DNA of 64,000 nt from Pseudomonadota bacterium (GTDB lineage Bacteria; Pseudomonadota; Gammaproteobacteria; Burkholderiales; Gallionellaceae): positions 21,985 through 85,984 of the forward strand of contig JAJZUP010000005.1 of the NCBI GenBank assembly GCA_021848465.1. Direction: 5' to 3'. Positions 36,718 to 45,691 of this stretch are shown here, one piece after another (positions within the stretch are counted from its first letter, which is position 1; each line of letters starts with the position of its first letter). The translations under genes and the position numbers were made by a program. The notes under the pieces were generated by a model. The model saw nothing but the letters and a program-made list of their open reading frames with translations, did not search any database and was not told the DNA's origin.

Positions 36718-37122
36718 ATGTCATTATTTAATATATTCAATATCTCCGGTTCGGCAATGACGGCGCAGTCCCAGCGTCTGAATGTGGTGGCCAGCAATCT
36801 CGCCAACGCGGAAAGCACCACCGGGCCGGATGGGAAGCCCTATCATGCCAAGCAGGTGGTTTTCAGCACCGCCCATTTTGATGGGCAGCCCGGTGCCGGC
36901 GTGATGGTCAAGGAGGTGGTGGAAGACTCGGCCCCGATGCGGCTGGTCTACGACCCCAAGCATCCGATGGCGAATGCGCAGGGATATGTTGAAATGCCCA
37001 ATGTAAACCCGGTGGACGAGATGGTGAATATGATTTCCGCATCACGCTCGTACCAGAATAACGTGGAAGTAATGAATACCTCGAAAGCGTTGCTGCTCAA
37101 GACGCTTACGATAGGTCAATAA
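36718..37122 (+). CDS. flgC: Flagellar proximal rod protein FlgC
   Basis: 134 residues. Rod signature [20 protein letters not shown] at the N-terminus and the C-terminal [20 protein letters not shown] typical of rod and hook proteins. It builds the rod with FlgB, FlgF and FlgG in the periplasm and is exported without a Sec signal. Five bases after flgB, with AAGGG upstream. Confidence 0.96.
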   Translation: MSLFNIFNISGSAMTAQSQRLNVVASNLANAESTTGPDGKPYHAKQVVFSTAHFDGQPGAGVMVKEVVEDSAPMRLVYDPKHPMANAQGYVEMPNVNPVDEMVNMISASRSYQNNVEVMNTSKALLLKTLTIGQ

Positions 37123-37133
37123 GGAGAGCAATC

Positions 37134-37898
37134 ATGGCGAATAATATTCAAGGTCCGAATGGCCCCGGCATGACGTTGCCGACGCCGGTTCCCCACCCGG
37201 CACCCAGCCCCAAGCCGGCAGGTGCGCCTGCGGCCGGTGCTCCAGCGCAAGGTGCGGACAAGGCTGCGGCAGGCAAGGCTGCTGCAACAGGCGATTCGGC
37301 CAATGCCGGTGCCAATACGCAGGATCGTTTCCTGAAACTGCTGGTCACCCAGATGAAAAACCAGGATCCGCTCAACCCGATGGACAACGCCCAGGTCACG
37401 TCACAGATGGCACAGCTCAGCACCGTGAGCGGCATCGACAAGGTCAATTCAACCCTGAAGGCGCTGAGCGACAGCATGGCCGCCGGCCAGTCATTGACGG
37501 CAACCGGCATGATCGGCCATGGCGCGCTGGTTCCCGGCTCGGCAATGGAGTTGCGCAAGGGTGAGGCGGTTGCCGGCGTGAATCTGGATCAAAGCGTGGA
37601 TAAACTCAAGGTGTCGATCAAGGACGGAGCCAATAACGTGGTGCGCACCTTGCAGCTCGGTGCGCAAAAGCCCGGCGTAGTGCCGATTGCCTGGGATGGC
37701 AAGGATGACCAGGGCAAGGAAATGGCGGACGGCTCATACAAGATTGCCGTTGAGGCGGATGCCGACGGGAAACCGGCCGCCGCTTCAACACTGTCGTTCG
37801 GTGTGGTGAATGGTATCGCGCCGGGTACGGCAGGCGCACAACTGGATATGGGCAAGCTGGGCATGTTCAAGCTGTCCGATATTAAGCAGGTTATGTAG
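37134..37898 (+). CDS. flgD: Flagellar hook-cap protein FlgD
   Basis: 254 residues. Scaffold at the growing hook tip that lets FlgE subunits polymerise. The first 60 residues are Ala/Pro-rich; the conserved core QDRFLKLLVTQMKNQDPLNP follows, then the FlgD Tudor/Ig-like C-terminal part (PIAWDGKDDQGKEMADGSYK). AAGGAG lies before the ATG. Standard place between flgC and flgE. Confidence 0.95.
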   Translation: MANNIQGPNGPGMTLPTPVPHPAPSPKPAGAPAAGAPAQGADKAAAGKAAATGDSANAGANTQDRFLKLLVTQMKNQDPLNPMDNAQVTSQMAQLSTVSGIDKVNSTLKALSDSMAAGQSLTATGMIGHGALVPGSAMELRKGEAVAGVNLDQSVDKLKVSIKDGANNVVRTLQLGAQKPGVVPIAWDGKDDQGKEMADGSYKIAVEADADGKPAAASTLSFGVVNGIAPGTAGAQLDMGKLGMFKLSDIKQVM

Positions 37899-37952
37899 GG
37901 CAGAGGCGGCGCTGTCTTCGGGCAGTGTGCAAGTCAATAACAGGAGAACATC

Positions 37953-39299
37953 ATGAGCTTTCAACAAGGACTCAGCGGACTGAATGCGGCGGCCAAGAAT
38001 CTGGACGTGATCGGCAATAACGTGGCCAACGCAAACACGGTCGGCTTCAAGGAATCTCAGGCTCAATTTGCCGACGTGTATGCAAGTACGGTGGGGGGCT
38101 CAGCGGGATCGAATGCCGGTATCGGTACCAGGCTGGCAACCATTGCCCAGCAGTTTGCCCAAGGCAACATTACCAGCAGCAACAACCCGCTGGACACCGC
38201 AATCAGCGGACAGGGCTTCTTCCAGTTAGGGCCGGCAAGCAGTACGGCGCCCCAGTATTACACCCGGAATGGACAGTTCCAGCTCGACAGCCAGGGCTTT
38301 ATCGTCACCAGCGAAGGCATGCGCCTGTTTGGGGTGAACAAGGAAGGTGTGCCGGGCCCGTTGCAAATCCCGACCGAGCAGATTTCAGCGCGTGCCACCG
38401 GCACATCCAGCGACCCGAATGTGAAGGTGGGGTTGAACGTTGATGCGCGCGGCGCAATAACTGCAATGCCTGCGGATACCGGGCAATTTGCAACAGTGCC
38501 GCCGGGGCCTGCGGGGGCGTTCCGGTTTGATCCGGCCGACCCGACGACTTTCAATAACTCGACCTCGCTGACAATATACGACAGCTTGGGCAATCCGCAT
38601 GTGGCCACGCTGTACTTCCAGAAATCGACACCGGTTCCGGGCAAGAACCCATGGAACGTTTATATGACGGTCGACAACCAGATACAGCCGCCGAATGCAA
38701 CGCCGACCGTGCCGCCGAGTGCGACGCCGATTGGCGCCGGCTTGCCCTTCGATACCACGGGCAAGTTGCCTCCCGGCACCCTGTTGAAAATGCCGGCAGC
38801 GTTTACGCCGCCGTTGGCTCCGCCTCCAGGCGGGGGGATCGCTGCCGCAGCGGATCCAATGCAGTTGACGTTCGATTTCTCGGATTCGACCCAATACGGC
38901 TCCGCATTCGGCGTCAGCTCAATGATCCAGGACGGTTACACGACCGGCTTGCCAAGTGGTTTCAACATTGCGCCGGATGGCACGATCCTGGGACGGTATA
39001 CCAACGGCCAGTCGCAGAAACTGGGGCAGGTGACGATCGCCAACTTTGCCAATCCGCAAGGTTTGCAGCCCTTGGGGAACAACCGCTGGGCCGCGACGGT
39101 GACCGCGGGTCCGCCGTTGCCGGGTACGCCGGGCACGGCCAGTCTGGGGGTGTTGCAGTCTGGCGCGGTGGAAGAGGCGAACGTGGATTTGACCGGGGAA
39201 CTGGTGAGCATGATCGTTGCGCAACGCGTGTATCAGGCGAACGCGCAGTCGATCAAGACTCAGGATGCGGTGTTGCAGACCATTACCAACCTGCGTTGA
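37953..39299 (+). CDS. flgE: Flagellar hook protein FlgE
   Basis: Subunit of the hook, the flexible joint between rod and filament. 448 residues: N-terminal MSFQQGLSGLNAAAKNLDVI and C-terminal GELVSMIVAQRVYQANAQ are the coiled-coil ends. The outer domain carries a proline-rich stretch (about residues 243-297, with PPNATPTVPPSATP and PPLAPPPGGG) that looks like a loop insertion compared with standard FlgE of about 400 residues. AGGAGA precedes the ATG. Confidence 0.95.
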   Translation: MSFQQGLSGLNAAAKNLDVIGNNVANANTVGFKESQAQFADVYASTVGGSAGSNAGIGTRLATIAQQFAQGNITSSNNPLDTAISGQGFFQLGPASSTAPQYYTRNGQFQLDSQGFIVTSEGMRLFGVNKEGVPGPLQIPTEQISARATGTSSDPNVKVGLNVDARGAITAMPADTGQFATVPPGPAGAFRFDPADPTTFNNSTSLTIYDSLGNPHVATLYFQKSTPVPGKNPWNVYMTVDNQIQPPNATPTVPPSATPIGAGLPFDTTGKLPPGTLLKMPAAFTPPLAPPPGGGIAAAADPMQLTFDFSDSTQYGSAFGVSSMIQDGYTTGLPSGFNIAPDGTILGRYTNGQSQKLGQVTIANFANPQGLQPLGNNRWAATVTAGPPLPGTPGTASLGVLQSGAVEEANVDLTGELVSMIVAQRVYQANAQSIKTQDAVLQTITNLR

Positions 39300-39333
39300 T
39301 ATTGAACTTTGAAAGCGGTAATCGGGGGAGGCC

Positions 39334-40077
39334 ATGGATAGGCTGATTTACACGGCGATGACGGGGGCGTCACACATACTGCAGCAGCAGGCTGCGGTAT
39401 CCGAAAACCTGTCGAATACCAATACCCCCGGCTTCCGTGCGGCAATCAACACCTTCCGCGCCGTGCCGGTCGAAGGGCCCGGGTTGCCGACGCGCGTGAT
39501 GGTGGTGGATTCGGTGGTGGGCGCGGATTTCACGCCCGGTTCGATGGAACCCACCGGGCGCGACCTTGATGTGGCAATTGATGGCAAGGGCTGGATCGCT
39601 GTGCAAAGCGGGGACGGCAAGGAGGCCTATACCCGCAACGGCAGCTTCCAGGTGACCACCAACGGGATATTGCAGACGCGCAGCGGGCTGAATGTGCTGG
39701 GCGACAATGGCCCGATCACGTTGCCGCCGAATGCCGAGGTTTCGATTGCCAAGGATGGCACGATCATGGCTACTCCTTCCGGCGGCAAGACCGCGGAAGC
39801 CGTGCGCGTCGGGCGTATCAAGCTGACCAATCCGCCTGAAAGCCAACTGGCCCGCGGTGAAGATGGCTTGTTCCGGATGCGTGACGGCAGCGCCGCCGCC
39901 GCAGATGGCAAGGTAAGGGTCGTTTCCGGAAATCTCGAGAGCAGCAACGTCAGCGCCGTGGAGGCGATGGTGAACATGATTTCGCTGGCGCGGCAATTCG
40001 ATACCCAGATGAAAATGCTGCAAACAGCGGATAACAACTCGAAGAGCGCCAGTCAGCTGCTGAATATCAATGGATAA
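39334..40077 (+). CDS. flgF: Flagellar rod protein FlgF
   Basis: 247 residues; proximal rod subunit. N-terminal MDRLIYTAMTGASHILQQQA with SENLSNTNTPGFRAAINTFR, and C-terminal SAVEAMVNMISLARQFDTQ. GGGGGAGG precedes the ATG. A short stem (AAGCTCA / TGAGCTT) overlaps its stop codon. A 195-bp gap with no recognisable gene separates it from flgG, although the two are usually adjacent. Confidence 0.95.
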   Translation: MDRLIYTAMTGASHILQQQAAVSENLSNTNTPGFRAAINTFRAVPVEGPGLPTRVMVVDSVVGADFTPGSMEPTGRDLDVAIDGKGWIAVQSGDGKEAYTRNGSFQVTTNGILQTRSGLNVLGDNGPITLPPNAEVSIAKDGTIMATPSGGKTAEAVRVGRIKLTNPPESQLARGEDGLFRMRDGSAAAADGKVRVVSGNLESSNVSAVEAMVNMISLARQFDTQMKMLQTADNNSKSASQLLNING

Positions 40078-40272
40078 AGCTCAATCCTGAGCTTCCTCTT
40101 CTTATCAATGCCTTATGCGCCGAGTTGCGAGCGCGGACCGCGCCCATGTCGCTGCCGGATCGAGAATAAGGCGGTTTTTCCCCCTCTCATTGCCCGTTTG
40201 TTTTTTGCATTTCTGCGTAGGATAGGCTCATGTGCAAAGGCTCCGTCGGGGCCAGGATGAGGGAGTAGCGAC

Positions 40273-41055
40273 ATGATTCGTTCCTTGTGGATTTCAAAAA
40301 CCGGACTGGATGCCCAGCAAACCCAGATGGATGTGGTGGCCAATAACCTGGCCAACGTCAGCACCAACGGTTTCAAGCGTTCCCGCGCGGTGTTCGAGGA
40401 TTTGCTGTACCAGAATATCCGCCAGCCTGGCGCCCAGTCGTCGTCGCAAACGCAACTTCCCTCCGGATTGCAGATCGGTACCGGGGTGCGTCCAGTGGCG
40501 GCCGAACGCATTCACACCCAGGGTAATTTGCAGCAAACCGGGAACAAGCTGGATGCCGCGATCCAGGGCAGCGGCTTCTTCCCGGTGCTGATGCCGGATG
40601 GCTCCACTGGTTACACCCGTGACGGTTCCTTCCAGACCGACGGGCAAGGGCAATTGGTGACATCAAGCGGTTATGTCATCCAGCCGGCCCTGACAATTCC
40701 CGCCAACGCCAGCAGCGTGACCATCGGTTCGGATGGCGTGGTGTCGGTGACGCAGCCGGGCAGCGTTGCCCCGGTGCAGGTTGGACAGTTGCAGTTGGCA
40801 ACTTTTGTGAATCCGGCCGGTCTGCAGAGCAATGGACAGAACCTGTACCTGGAGTCGGCCTCGTCGGGAGCGCCCAGCCTGGCGAACCCCGGGACAAACG
40901 GCAACGGCACCCTGGTGCAAGGTTATGTTGAAACTTCCAACGTGAATGTGGTTGAAGAACTGGTGAACATGATACAGACGCAACGCGCATACGAAATCAA
41001 CTCGAAGGCTATCACGACCTCCGATCAGATGTTGCAGAAGCTGGCACAAATCTGA
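40273..41055 (+). CDS. flgG: Flagellar distal rod protein FlgG
   Basis: 260 residues, the standard length. [20 protein letters not shown], then [19 protein letters not shown], and the C-terminal [20 protein letters not shown] identify FlgG, the drive-shaft part of the rod that crosses the P and L rings. GAGGGAG sits before the ATG. The 195-bp spacer upstream holds no clear sigma-28 or sigma-54 site. Confidence 0.97.
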   Translation: MIRSLWISKTGLDAQQTQMDVVANNLANVSTNGFKRSRAVFEDLLYQNIRQPGAQSSSQTQLPSGLQIGTGVRPVAAERIHTQGNLQQTGNKLDAAIQGSGFFPVLMPDGSTGYTRDGSFQTDGQGQLVTSSGYVIQPALTIPANASSVTIGSDGVVSVTQPGSVAPVQVGQLQLATFVNPAGLQSNGQNLYLESASSGAPSLANPGTNGNGTLVQGYVETSNVNVVEELVNMIQTQRAYEINSKAITTSDQMLQKLAQI

Positions 41056-41076
41056 GCGGAGCTGAGGAGAACTGTC

Positions 41077-41694
41077 ATGCGTAATCTGATGAAAATAACT
41101 GCTCTGGGAATGCTGCTGGTGATGGTCGGATGTACTCCGATCCGCACCAAGACACCGCTGACTTCCTGTCCGCTGGTGCAGCGCCCGCCCGCACAGGAAA
41201 ATGGCGCAATTTTTCAGGCGACCGCCAGTCGTCCTCTGTTTGAGGATCGGCATGCGCGTAATGTCGGTGACGAGTTGACGGTGGTGCTGGGTGAAATTAC
41301 TTCCCAAGCACAGAAGTCCAGCAAAAACTCGAGCAAGAGCGTGGATGTGTCGCTGCCGAGCAAGGCTGAAAAAGAGGGGGGATCGGAAGCCAGCAGCGTA
41401 TTTACCGGCGAGATCATTGCAACCGTGATTGTGGTGATGGATAGCGGCAAGTTGCTGGTCTGCGGCGACAAACTGGTCAAGTACGCAAACGGCGAAACAA
41501 ATTTTGAATATATCCGCTTCTCGGGCACGGTCAACCCGGATAGCATCAGTGCCAAGAATACCGTGCAATCCTCGCAGGTGGCGGATGTGCAGATCGAATA
41601 CCGGAACTCCGATAACATTGATTCACCGGGTGCACCGCCTACCCTGTTCAGTCGCCTGAGCCGGTTCTTTGCTCCCAAGAAGCTGTATTTCTAG
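41077..41694 (+). CDS. flgH: Flagellar L-ring lipoprotein FlgH
   Basis: Outer-membrane ring that acts as bushing for the rod. 205 residues with a lipobox LVMVGC (lipidated C19), PLFEDRHARNVGDELTVVLG, and FEYIRFSGTVNPDSISAKNT. It is shorter than E. coli FlgH (232), mainly in the loop after GEITSQAQKSS, and ends PKKLYF rather than the usual Phe-rich tail. Cotranscribed between flgG and flgI. Confidence 0.93.
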   Translation: MRNLMKITALGMLLVMVGCTPIRTKTPLTSCPLVQRPPAQENGAIFQATASRPLFEDRHARNVGDELTVVLGEITSQAQKSSKNSSKSVDVSLPSKAEKEGGSEASSVFTGEIIATVIVVMDSGKLLVCGDKLVKYANGETNFEYIRFSGTVNPDSISAKNTVQSSQVADVQIEYRNSDNIDSPGAPPTLFSRLSRFFAPKKLYF

Positions 41695-41705
41695 AGAGGT
41701 GTATC

Positions 41706-42785
41706 ATGAAGACGATATTGCAATGGGCGTTCATATGCTTGCTGGCGCTGACCTCACTGGATGCTTCGGCTGACCGCATAAAAAACCTCGCCAGTGTGCT
41801 GGGGGTGCGTGAAAACCAGTTGCTCGGATATGGCCTGGTGGTCGGGCTGGATGGTACCGGCGATGCGATGGCGCAGACACCCTTTACCGTCAATAGTACG
41901 TTGACCATGCTGGCGCAGATGGGCGTGGCCCTGCCGCCGGGAACCAATCTGCAACTCAAGAATGTGGCGGCGGTGACCGTGACGGCTTCATTGCCGCCGT
42001 TTGCGCGTCCGGGGCAGACGATCGACGTGACGGTTTCTTCATTCGGCAACGCCAAGAGCCTGCGCGGCGGCACCCTGCTGATGACCCCGCTCAAGGGCGC
42101 GGACGGGCAGGTATATGCGATGGCGCAAGGCAACCTGCTGGTGGCGGCGCCGGGCGGCGGCAAGGATGCGGTGAGTCACCTGATTGTCGGACGCGTTCCG
42201 GACGGCGCAACGGTTGAGCGCTTGGTGCCGACTGCGGTCGGGCAGGGGGACTATATTTACCTGGAGTTGAATGCCGGCGATTTCACGACGGCCGCCCGCC
42301 TTGCGGCGGCGGTGAACCGCGAAATCTCCCCGGATAGTGAAATTGCGGTTGCACTGGATGCACGCACCATACAGATCAAGGCGCCAGTCGGGAGTGCCCG
42401 CGTTGCATTTATCTCGCGTGTGGAGAATCTCGAAGTGGCCGAAGCGGCGCCGGCGGCCAAGGTCATCATCAACGCCCGCACCGGCTCGGTGGTGATGAAC
42501 CAGGCGGTGCAACTCGATGATTGCGCGGTGGCGCATGGCTCCTTGTCGGTGGTGATCAACGCTGCCGCCAATAACGGCCCGCGCGCCCAGGCTGCGGAGG
42601 CGACCCGTGCCAATATCGAAAGCAAGGCCGACCGGGGGAGTCTGGTAGAATTGAAGCGAGGGGTCGCCCTGGGCGATGTGGTCAATGCGCTGAATGCAAT
42701 TGGAGCAACACCGCAAGACATGCTGGCGATCCTGCAGGCCATGAAATCGGCTGGCGCTTTGCATGCCGAACTGGAGATCATCTAA
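41706..42785 (+). CDS. flgI: Flagellar P-ring protein FlgI
   Basis: Periplasmic ring around the rod. 359 residues with a Sec signal (hydrophobic core LQWAFICLLALTSL, cleavage near ASA-DRIKN). Family motifs RENQLLGYGLVVGLDGTGD, PFTVNSTLTMLAQMGV and VKVIINARTGSVVM-like segments are present. Its chaperone FlgA is encoded divergently from flgB. Confidence 0.96.
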   Translation: MKTILQWAFICLLALTSLDASADRIKNLASVLGVRENQLLGYGLVVGLDGTGDAMAQTPFTVNSTLTMLAQMGVALPPGTNLQLKNVAAVTVTASLPPFARPGQTIDVTVSSFGNAKSLRGGTLLMTPLKGADGQVYAMAQGNLLVAAPGGGKDAVSHLIVGRVPDGATVERLVPTAVGQGDYIYLELNAGDFTTAARLAAAVNREISPDSEIAVALDARTIQIKAPVGSARVAFISRVENLEVAEAAPAAKVIINARTGSVVMNQAVQLDDCAVAHGSLSVVINAAANNGPRAQAAEATRANIESKADRGSLVELKRGVALGDVVNALNAIGATPQDMLAILQAMKSAGALHAELEII

Positions 42786-42809
42786 CCGGATCGAACGAGA
42801 GTTGCAATC

Positions 42810-43646
42810 ATGAATATTTCTGCTTCCGATGCTGGAAACCTGGCAATTGACACGCAGAGCCTGGATCGGCTCAAGCTGCAGGCCAAAGACTCCCCGGACA
42901 AGGCGCTGAAAGGCGCCGCGCAGCAGTTCGAGCAGGTATTCCTGAACATGATGCTGAAAAGCATGCGCGAGGCCAGCCCGCAGGATGGCATGTTCGATAA
43001 CGAGCAGACCAAGATGTATACCGGCATGCTGGACCAGCAGTTGGCGCAAAGCATGTCGTCCGGGCACGGTGTCGGGCTCGCCGATGTCATGGTGCGCCAG
43101 TTGCGCCATTCGGCCATGGCAACAGACGGAGTTGCACCGGCAAGCGGAAACAAGCAGGCGGCGATTCCTTCCGCGTATAACGAGAATTTTCAGCAGGATT
43201 TTGTGCGCAAACTGATGCCGCATGCGCAGGAAGCCAGCAAGGCCACCGGAATCCCGGCGCACTTGATGCTGGGGCAGGCGGCACTGGAGAGCGGTTGGGG
43301 CCGGCGCGAAATCAGGATGCCGGATGGCAGCAGCAGTCACAACCTTTTCGGCGTCAAAGCCGGCCCGAACTGGAAAGGCAAGGTGGCCGAAGTTACCACT
43401 ACCGAGTATCACAACGGGGTGGCCAACAAGCAGGTGGAGCGGTTTCGTGCCTATGAGTCCTATGCGGATTCGTTCAAGGATTACGCCAGCACCTTGAGCA
43501 GCAATCCGCGTTACGCCCAAGTGCTGGCTCAGGGTGACAGCGCCCAGGGGTTTGCCCATGCGCTACAGCAAGCGGGGTACGCGACCGATCCCCGCTATGA
43601 AGACAAGTTGAACAGGGTGATCAAGAGCGTCAGCACCCTGGCATGA
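42810..43646 (+). CDS. flgJ: Rod cap protein and muramidase FlgJ
   Basis: 278 residues with two parts: an N-terminal rod-cap domain (KALKGAAQQFEQVFLNMMLK, GLADVMVRQL) and a C-terminal glucosaminidase domain that opens the peptidoglycan for the rod. The catalytic Glu lies in QAALESGWGRREI, followed by SHNLFGVKAG. The two-domain form is normal for beta- and gammaproteobacteria. Confidence 0.95.
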   Translation: MNISASDAGNLAIDTQSLDRLKLQAKDSPDKALKGAAQQFEQVFLNMMLKSMREASPQDGMFDNEQTKMYTGMLDQQLAQSMSSGHGVGLADVMVRQLRHSAMATDGVAPASGNKQAAIPSAYNENFQQDFVRKLMPHAQEASKATGIPAHLMLGQAALESGWGRREIRMPDGSSSHNLFGVKAGPNWKGKVAEVTTTEYHNGVANKQVERFRAYESYADSFKDYASTLSSNPRYAQVLAQGDSAQGFAHALQQAGYATDPRYEDKLNRVIKSVSTLA

Positions 43647-43649
43647 GGA

Positions 43650-43680
43650 GCAATAGCGCTCAAGTTTGACGCGCTATTGC
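43650..43680. other. Hairpin overlapping the flgK promoter
   Basis: GCAATAGCGC / GCGCTATTGC is a perfect 10-bp inverted repeat with an 11-base loop directly after the flgJ stop. The right arm and loop form the spacer of the sigma-28 site. No T-run follows, so it is not a clear terminator; in read-through RNA from flgJ it would fold ahead of flgK. Confidence 0.6.
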
Positions 43681-43686
43681 CGATAT
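43660..43686 (+). promoter_or_regulatory. Sigma-28 promoter of flgKL
   Basis: TCAA, exactly 15 bases, then GCCGATAT: 10 of 12 positions fit TAAA-N15-GCCGATAA. It lies 35 bases before flgK, the same distance as the flgM site from flgM. flgKL commonly have a late promoter in addition to read-through, so the location is as expected. Confidence 0.75.
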
Positions 43687-43720
43687 CAAGCAGAAGCCCG
43701 GTTGCGGGCAGGAGAAGATC

Positions 43721-45688
43721 ATGGCAGTCAGTGGTGTGATGGGAATCAGTATTAGCGCCCTGAACGCGGCGCAAGTGGGGCTCCAGACCACAGGGCACAA
43801 TATTGCCAATGCAAATACGCCGGGCTACTCCAGGCAGGAAGTCGAGATGAGTTCCCGCAAGCCGCAATACTCCGGAGCGGGGTATCTGGGGCAGGGCGTC
43901 GATGTCAGCACGGTCAAGCGCGCCTACAGCGAATTCATCAACGGTCAGGTGTTGTCCGAGCAGGGCCAGGCGGCCATGCTGAATACCTATTACGCGCAGA
44001 TCCAGCAAATCGACAATGTGGTGGCGGACCCCAATGCGGGTATCTCTCCGGCCATCCAGGAATTCTTCAGTGCGGTCAACAATGTTTCCGCCTCCCCCGA
44101 GTCGCAGCCTGCGCGCCAGGCGATGCTGAACAGCGCAGGGGCGCTGGCGGCACGCTTCCGCTCCCTGAGCCAGCGTTTCATTGATGTCAATTCCACGGTG
44201 AACAACCAGATCGCCAACAGCATCACGCAGGTCAACAGCTATGCGAAGCAGATCGCGGCATTGAACCAGAACATCGTGATGCAAACCGCGGCCAGCGGCC
44301 AGCCGCCGAACGACCTGCTCGATCAGCGCGATCAACTGGTGGCCAAGCTGAATACCGAGGTGCGCGCAACGATCGTGCGCCAAAGCGATGGCGCCTATAA
44401 CGTATTCGTCGGGACCGGACAGTCGCTGGTGGTGGGCTCGAATGCCTATTCGCTCGCGATGGTGCAGTCGCCTAGCGATCCTTCGCGCCAGGACATCGTG
44501 TATAACAATATCGACGGCTCGAAGACCGTGCTGCAACAGAGCAGTCTGCAGGGCGGGAATCTCGGCGGCTTCCTGACGTTCCGGGATACCACGCTGGCCA
44601 ATGCGCAAAATTCTTTGGGTCGTGTCGCGATGGGCCTCGCCGGCCTCGTCAATTACCAGCACCAAGGCGGGCAGGATTTGAACGGCGATATGGGCGGCGC
44701 ATTCTTCGGCGCGCCGCAGCCGGCGGTTTATTCGAACACCATGAACAAGGGCAGCGGAGTGGTGACGGCCACGGTCGATACGCCGGAGGATTTCGCCGCC
44801 CTGACCGGAGACGATTACCGGCTGCGTTTTGACGGCGGCACGCGTTACACCCTGGTGCGCCTGTCCGACAACAAGGAAACCATATTCGAGAACGGTTTGC
44901 CGGACACTCCGGTGGATGGTTTGCGGTTGAGCACGACACCGGGAGCGTTGCCGGGAGATACTTATGCCATACGCCCGACGATCAACGGCGCGCGCGACAT
45001 GAGCGTGCAGGTTGCCGACCCCTCCAAGATCGCAGCCGGATTGCCGATACGCACCAATGCGTCGTTCAGCAACCGCGGTAATGCCAAGATTGCGGATGGT
45101 GCGGTGGTGACACCGACACATCCGGATCCCGAGCATCCGTCGGCCGATGTGAATTTGCGCAACCCCGTTACCATCAAGTTCACCAGCCCGACGACTTTTG
45201 ATGTGGTTGATACGAAGGCCGGGGTGAGCTTGGCAACCGGCATGCAATATACCGAGGGGGCGGATATCAGCTTCAACGGCTGGAAGACGCAAATTACCGG
45301 GATGCCGCAGGAGGGGGACACCTTCTCGGTCGGTCCGAACTCGAATGCGACGGCCGACGGACGGAATGCCCTGGCGATTGCCGATTTACAAACCAAGAAT
45401 ACATTGGGGGCCAAGGAGGGCGGGCAACCCAATGCCACTTTCCAGGGTGCCTACGCGCAATGGGTCAGCGATGTCGGCAACAAGACCCGCGAGTTGCAGG
45501 TGACCAGTACGGCACAGACCAGCATGGCCGAGCAGTCCGTCGCAATCCAGCAATCCTATTCCGGGGTCAATCTGGACGAAGAGGCGGCCAACCTGATGCG
45601 TTACCAGCGCGCATACCAGGCGGCCGGCAAGGCCATGCAGATTTCCAATGTGCTGTTTGATACTTTGCTGGATATGGCAAACAGGTGA
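43721..45688 (+). CDS. flgK: Hook-filament junction protein FlgK (HAP1)
   Basis: First junction protein between hook and filament. 655 residues, longer than E. coli FlgK (547), with extra length in the variable middle domains. N-terminal ISISALNAAQVGLQTTGHNI and IANANTPGYSRQEVEM, and C-terminal SGVNLDEEAANLMRYQRAYQ, are conserved. AGGAG precedes the ATG. Its chaperone FlgN is encoded nearby. Confidence 0.95.
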   Translation: MAVSGVMGISISALNAAQVGLQTTGHNIANANTPGYSRQEVEMSSRKPQYSGAGYLGQGVDVSTVKRAYSEFINGQVLSEQGQAAMLNTYYAQIQQIDNVVADPNAGISPAIQEFFSAVNNVSASPESQPARQAMLNSAGALAARFRSLSQRFIDVNSTVNNQIANSITQVNSYAKQIAALNQNIVMQTAASGQPPNDLLDQRDQLVAKLNTEVRATIVRQSDGAYNVFVGTGQSLVVGSNAYSLAMVQSPSDPSRQDIVYNNIDGSKTVLQQSSLQGGNLGGFLTFRDTTLANAQNSLGRVAMGLAGLVNYQHQGGQDLNGDMGGAFFGAPQPAVYSNTMNKGSGVVTATVDTPEDFAALTGDDYRLRFDGGTRYTLVRLSDNKETIFENGLPDTPVDGLRLSTTPGALPGDTYAIRPTINGARDMSVQVADPSKIAAGLPIRTNASFSNRGNAKIADGAVVTPTHPDPEHPSADVNLRNPVTIKFTSPTTFDVVDTKAGVSLATGMQYTEGADISFNGWKTQITGMPQEGDTFSVGPNSNATADGRNALAIADLQTKNTLGAKEGGQPNATFQGAYAQWVSDVGNKTRELQVTSTAQTSMAEQSVAIQQSYSGVNLDEEAANLMRYQRAYQAAGKAMQISNVLFDTLLDMANR

Positions 45689-45691
45689 TGT

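Noticed and set aside
40110-40263. 50-codon frame in the flgF-flgG gap
   Set aside because: No ribosome site, Cys/Arg/Pro-rich composition, no recognisable content.
42039-45292. Long minus-strand frames opposite flgI, flgJ and flgK
   Set aside because: Mirror frames of certain flagellar genes, rich in His and Arg, with no ribosome sites.
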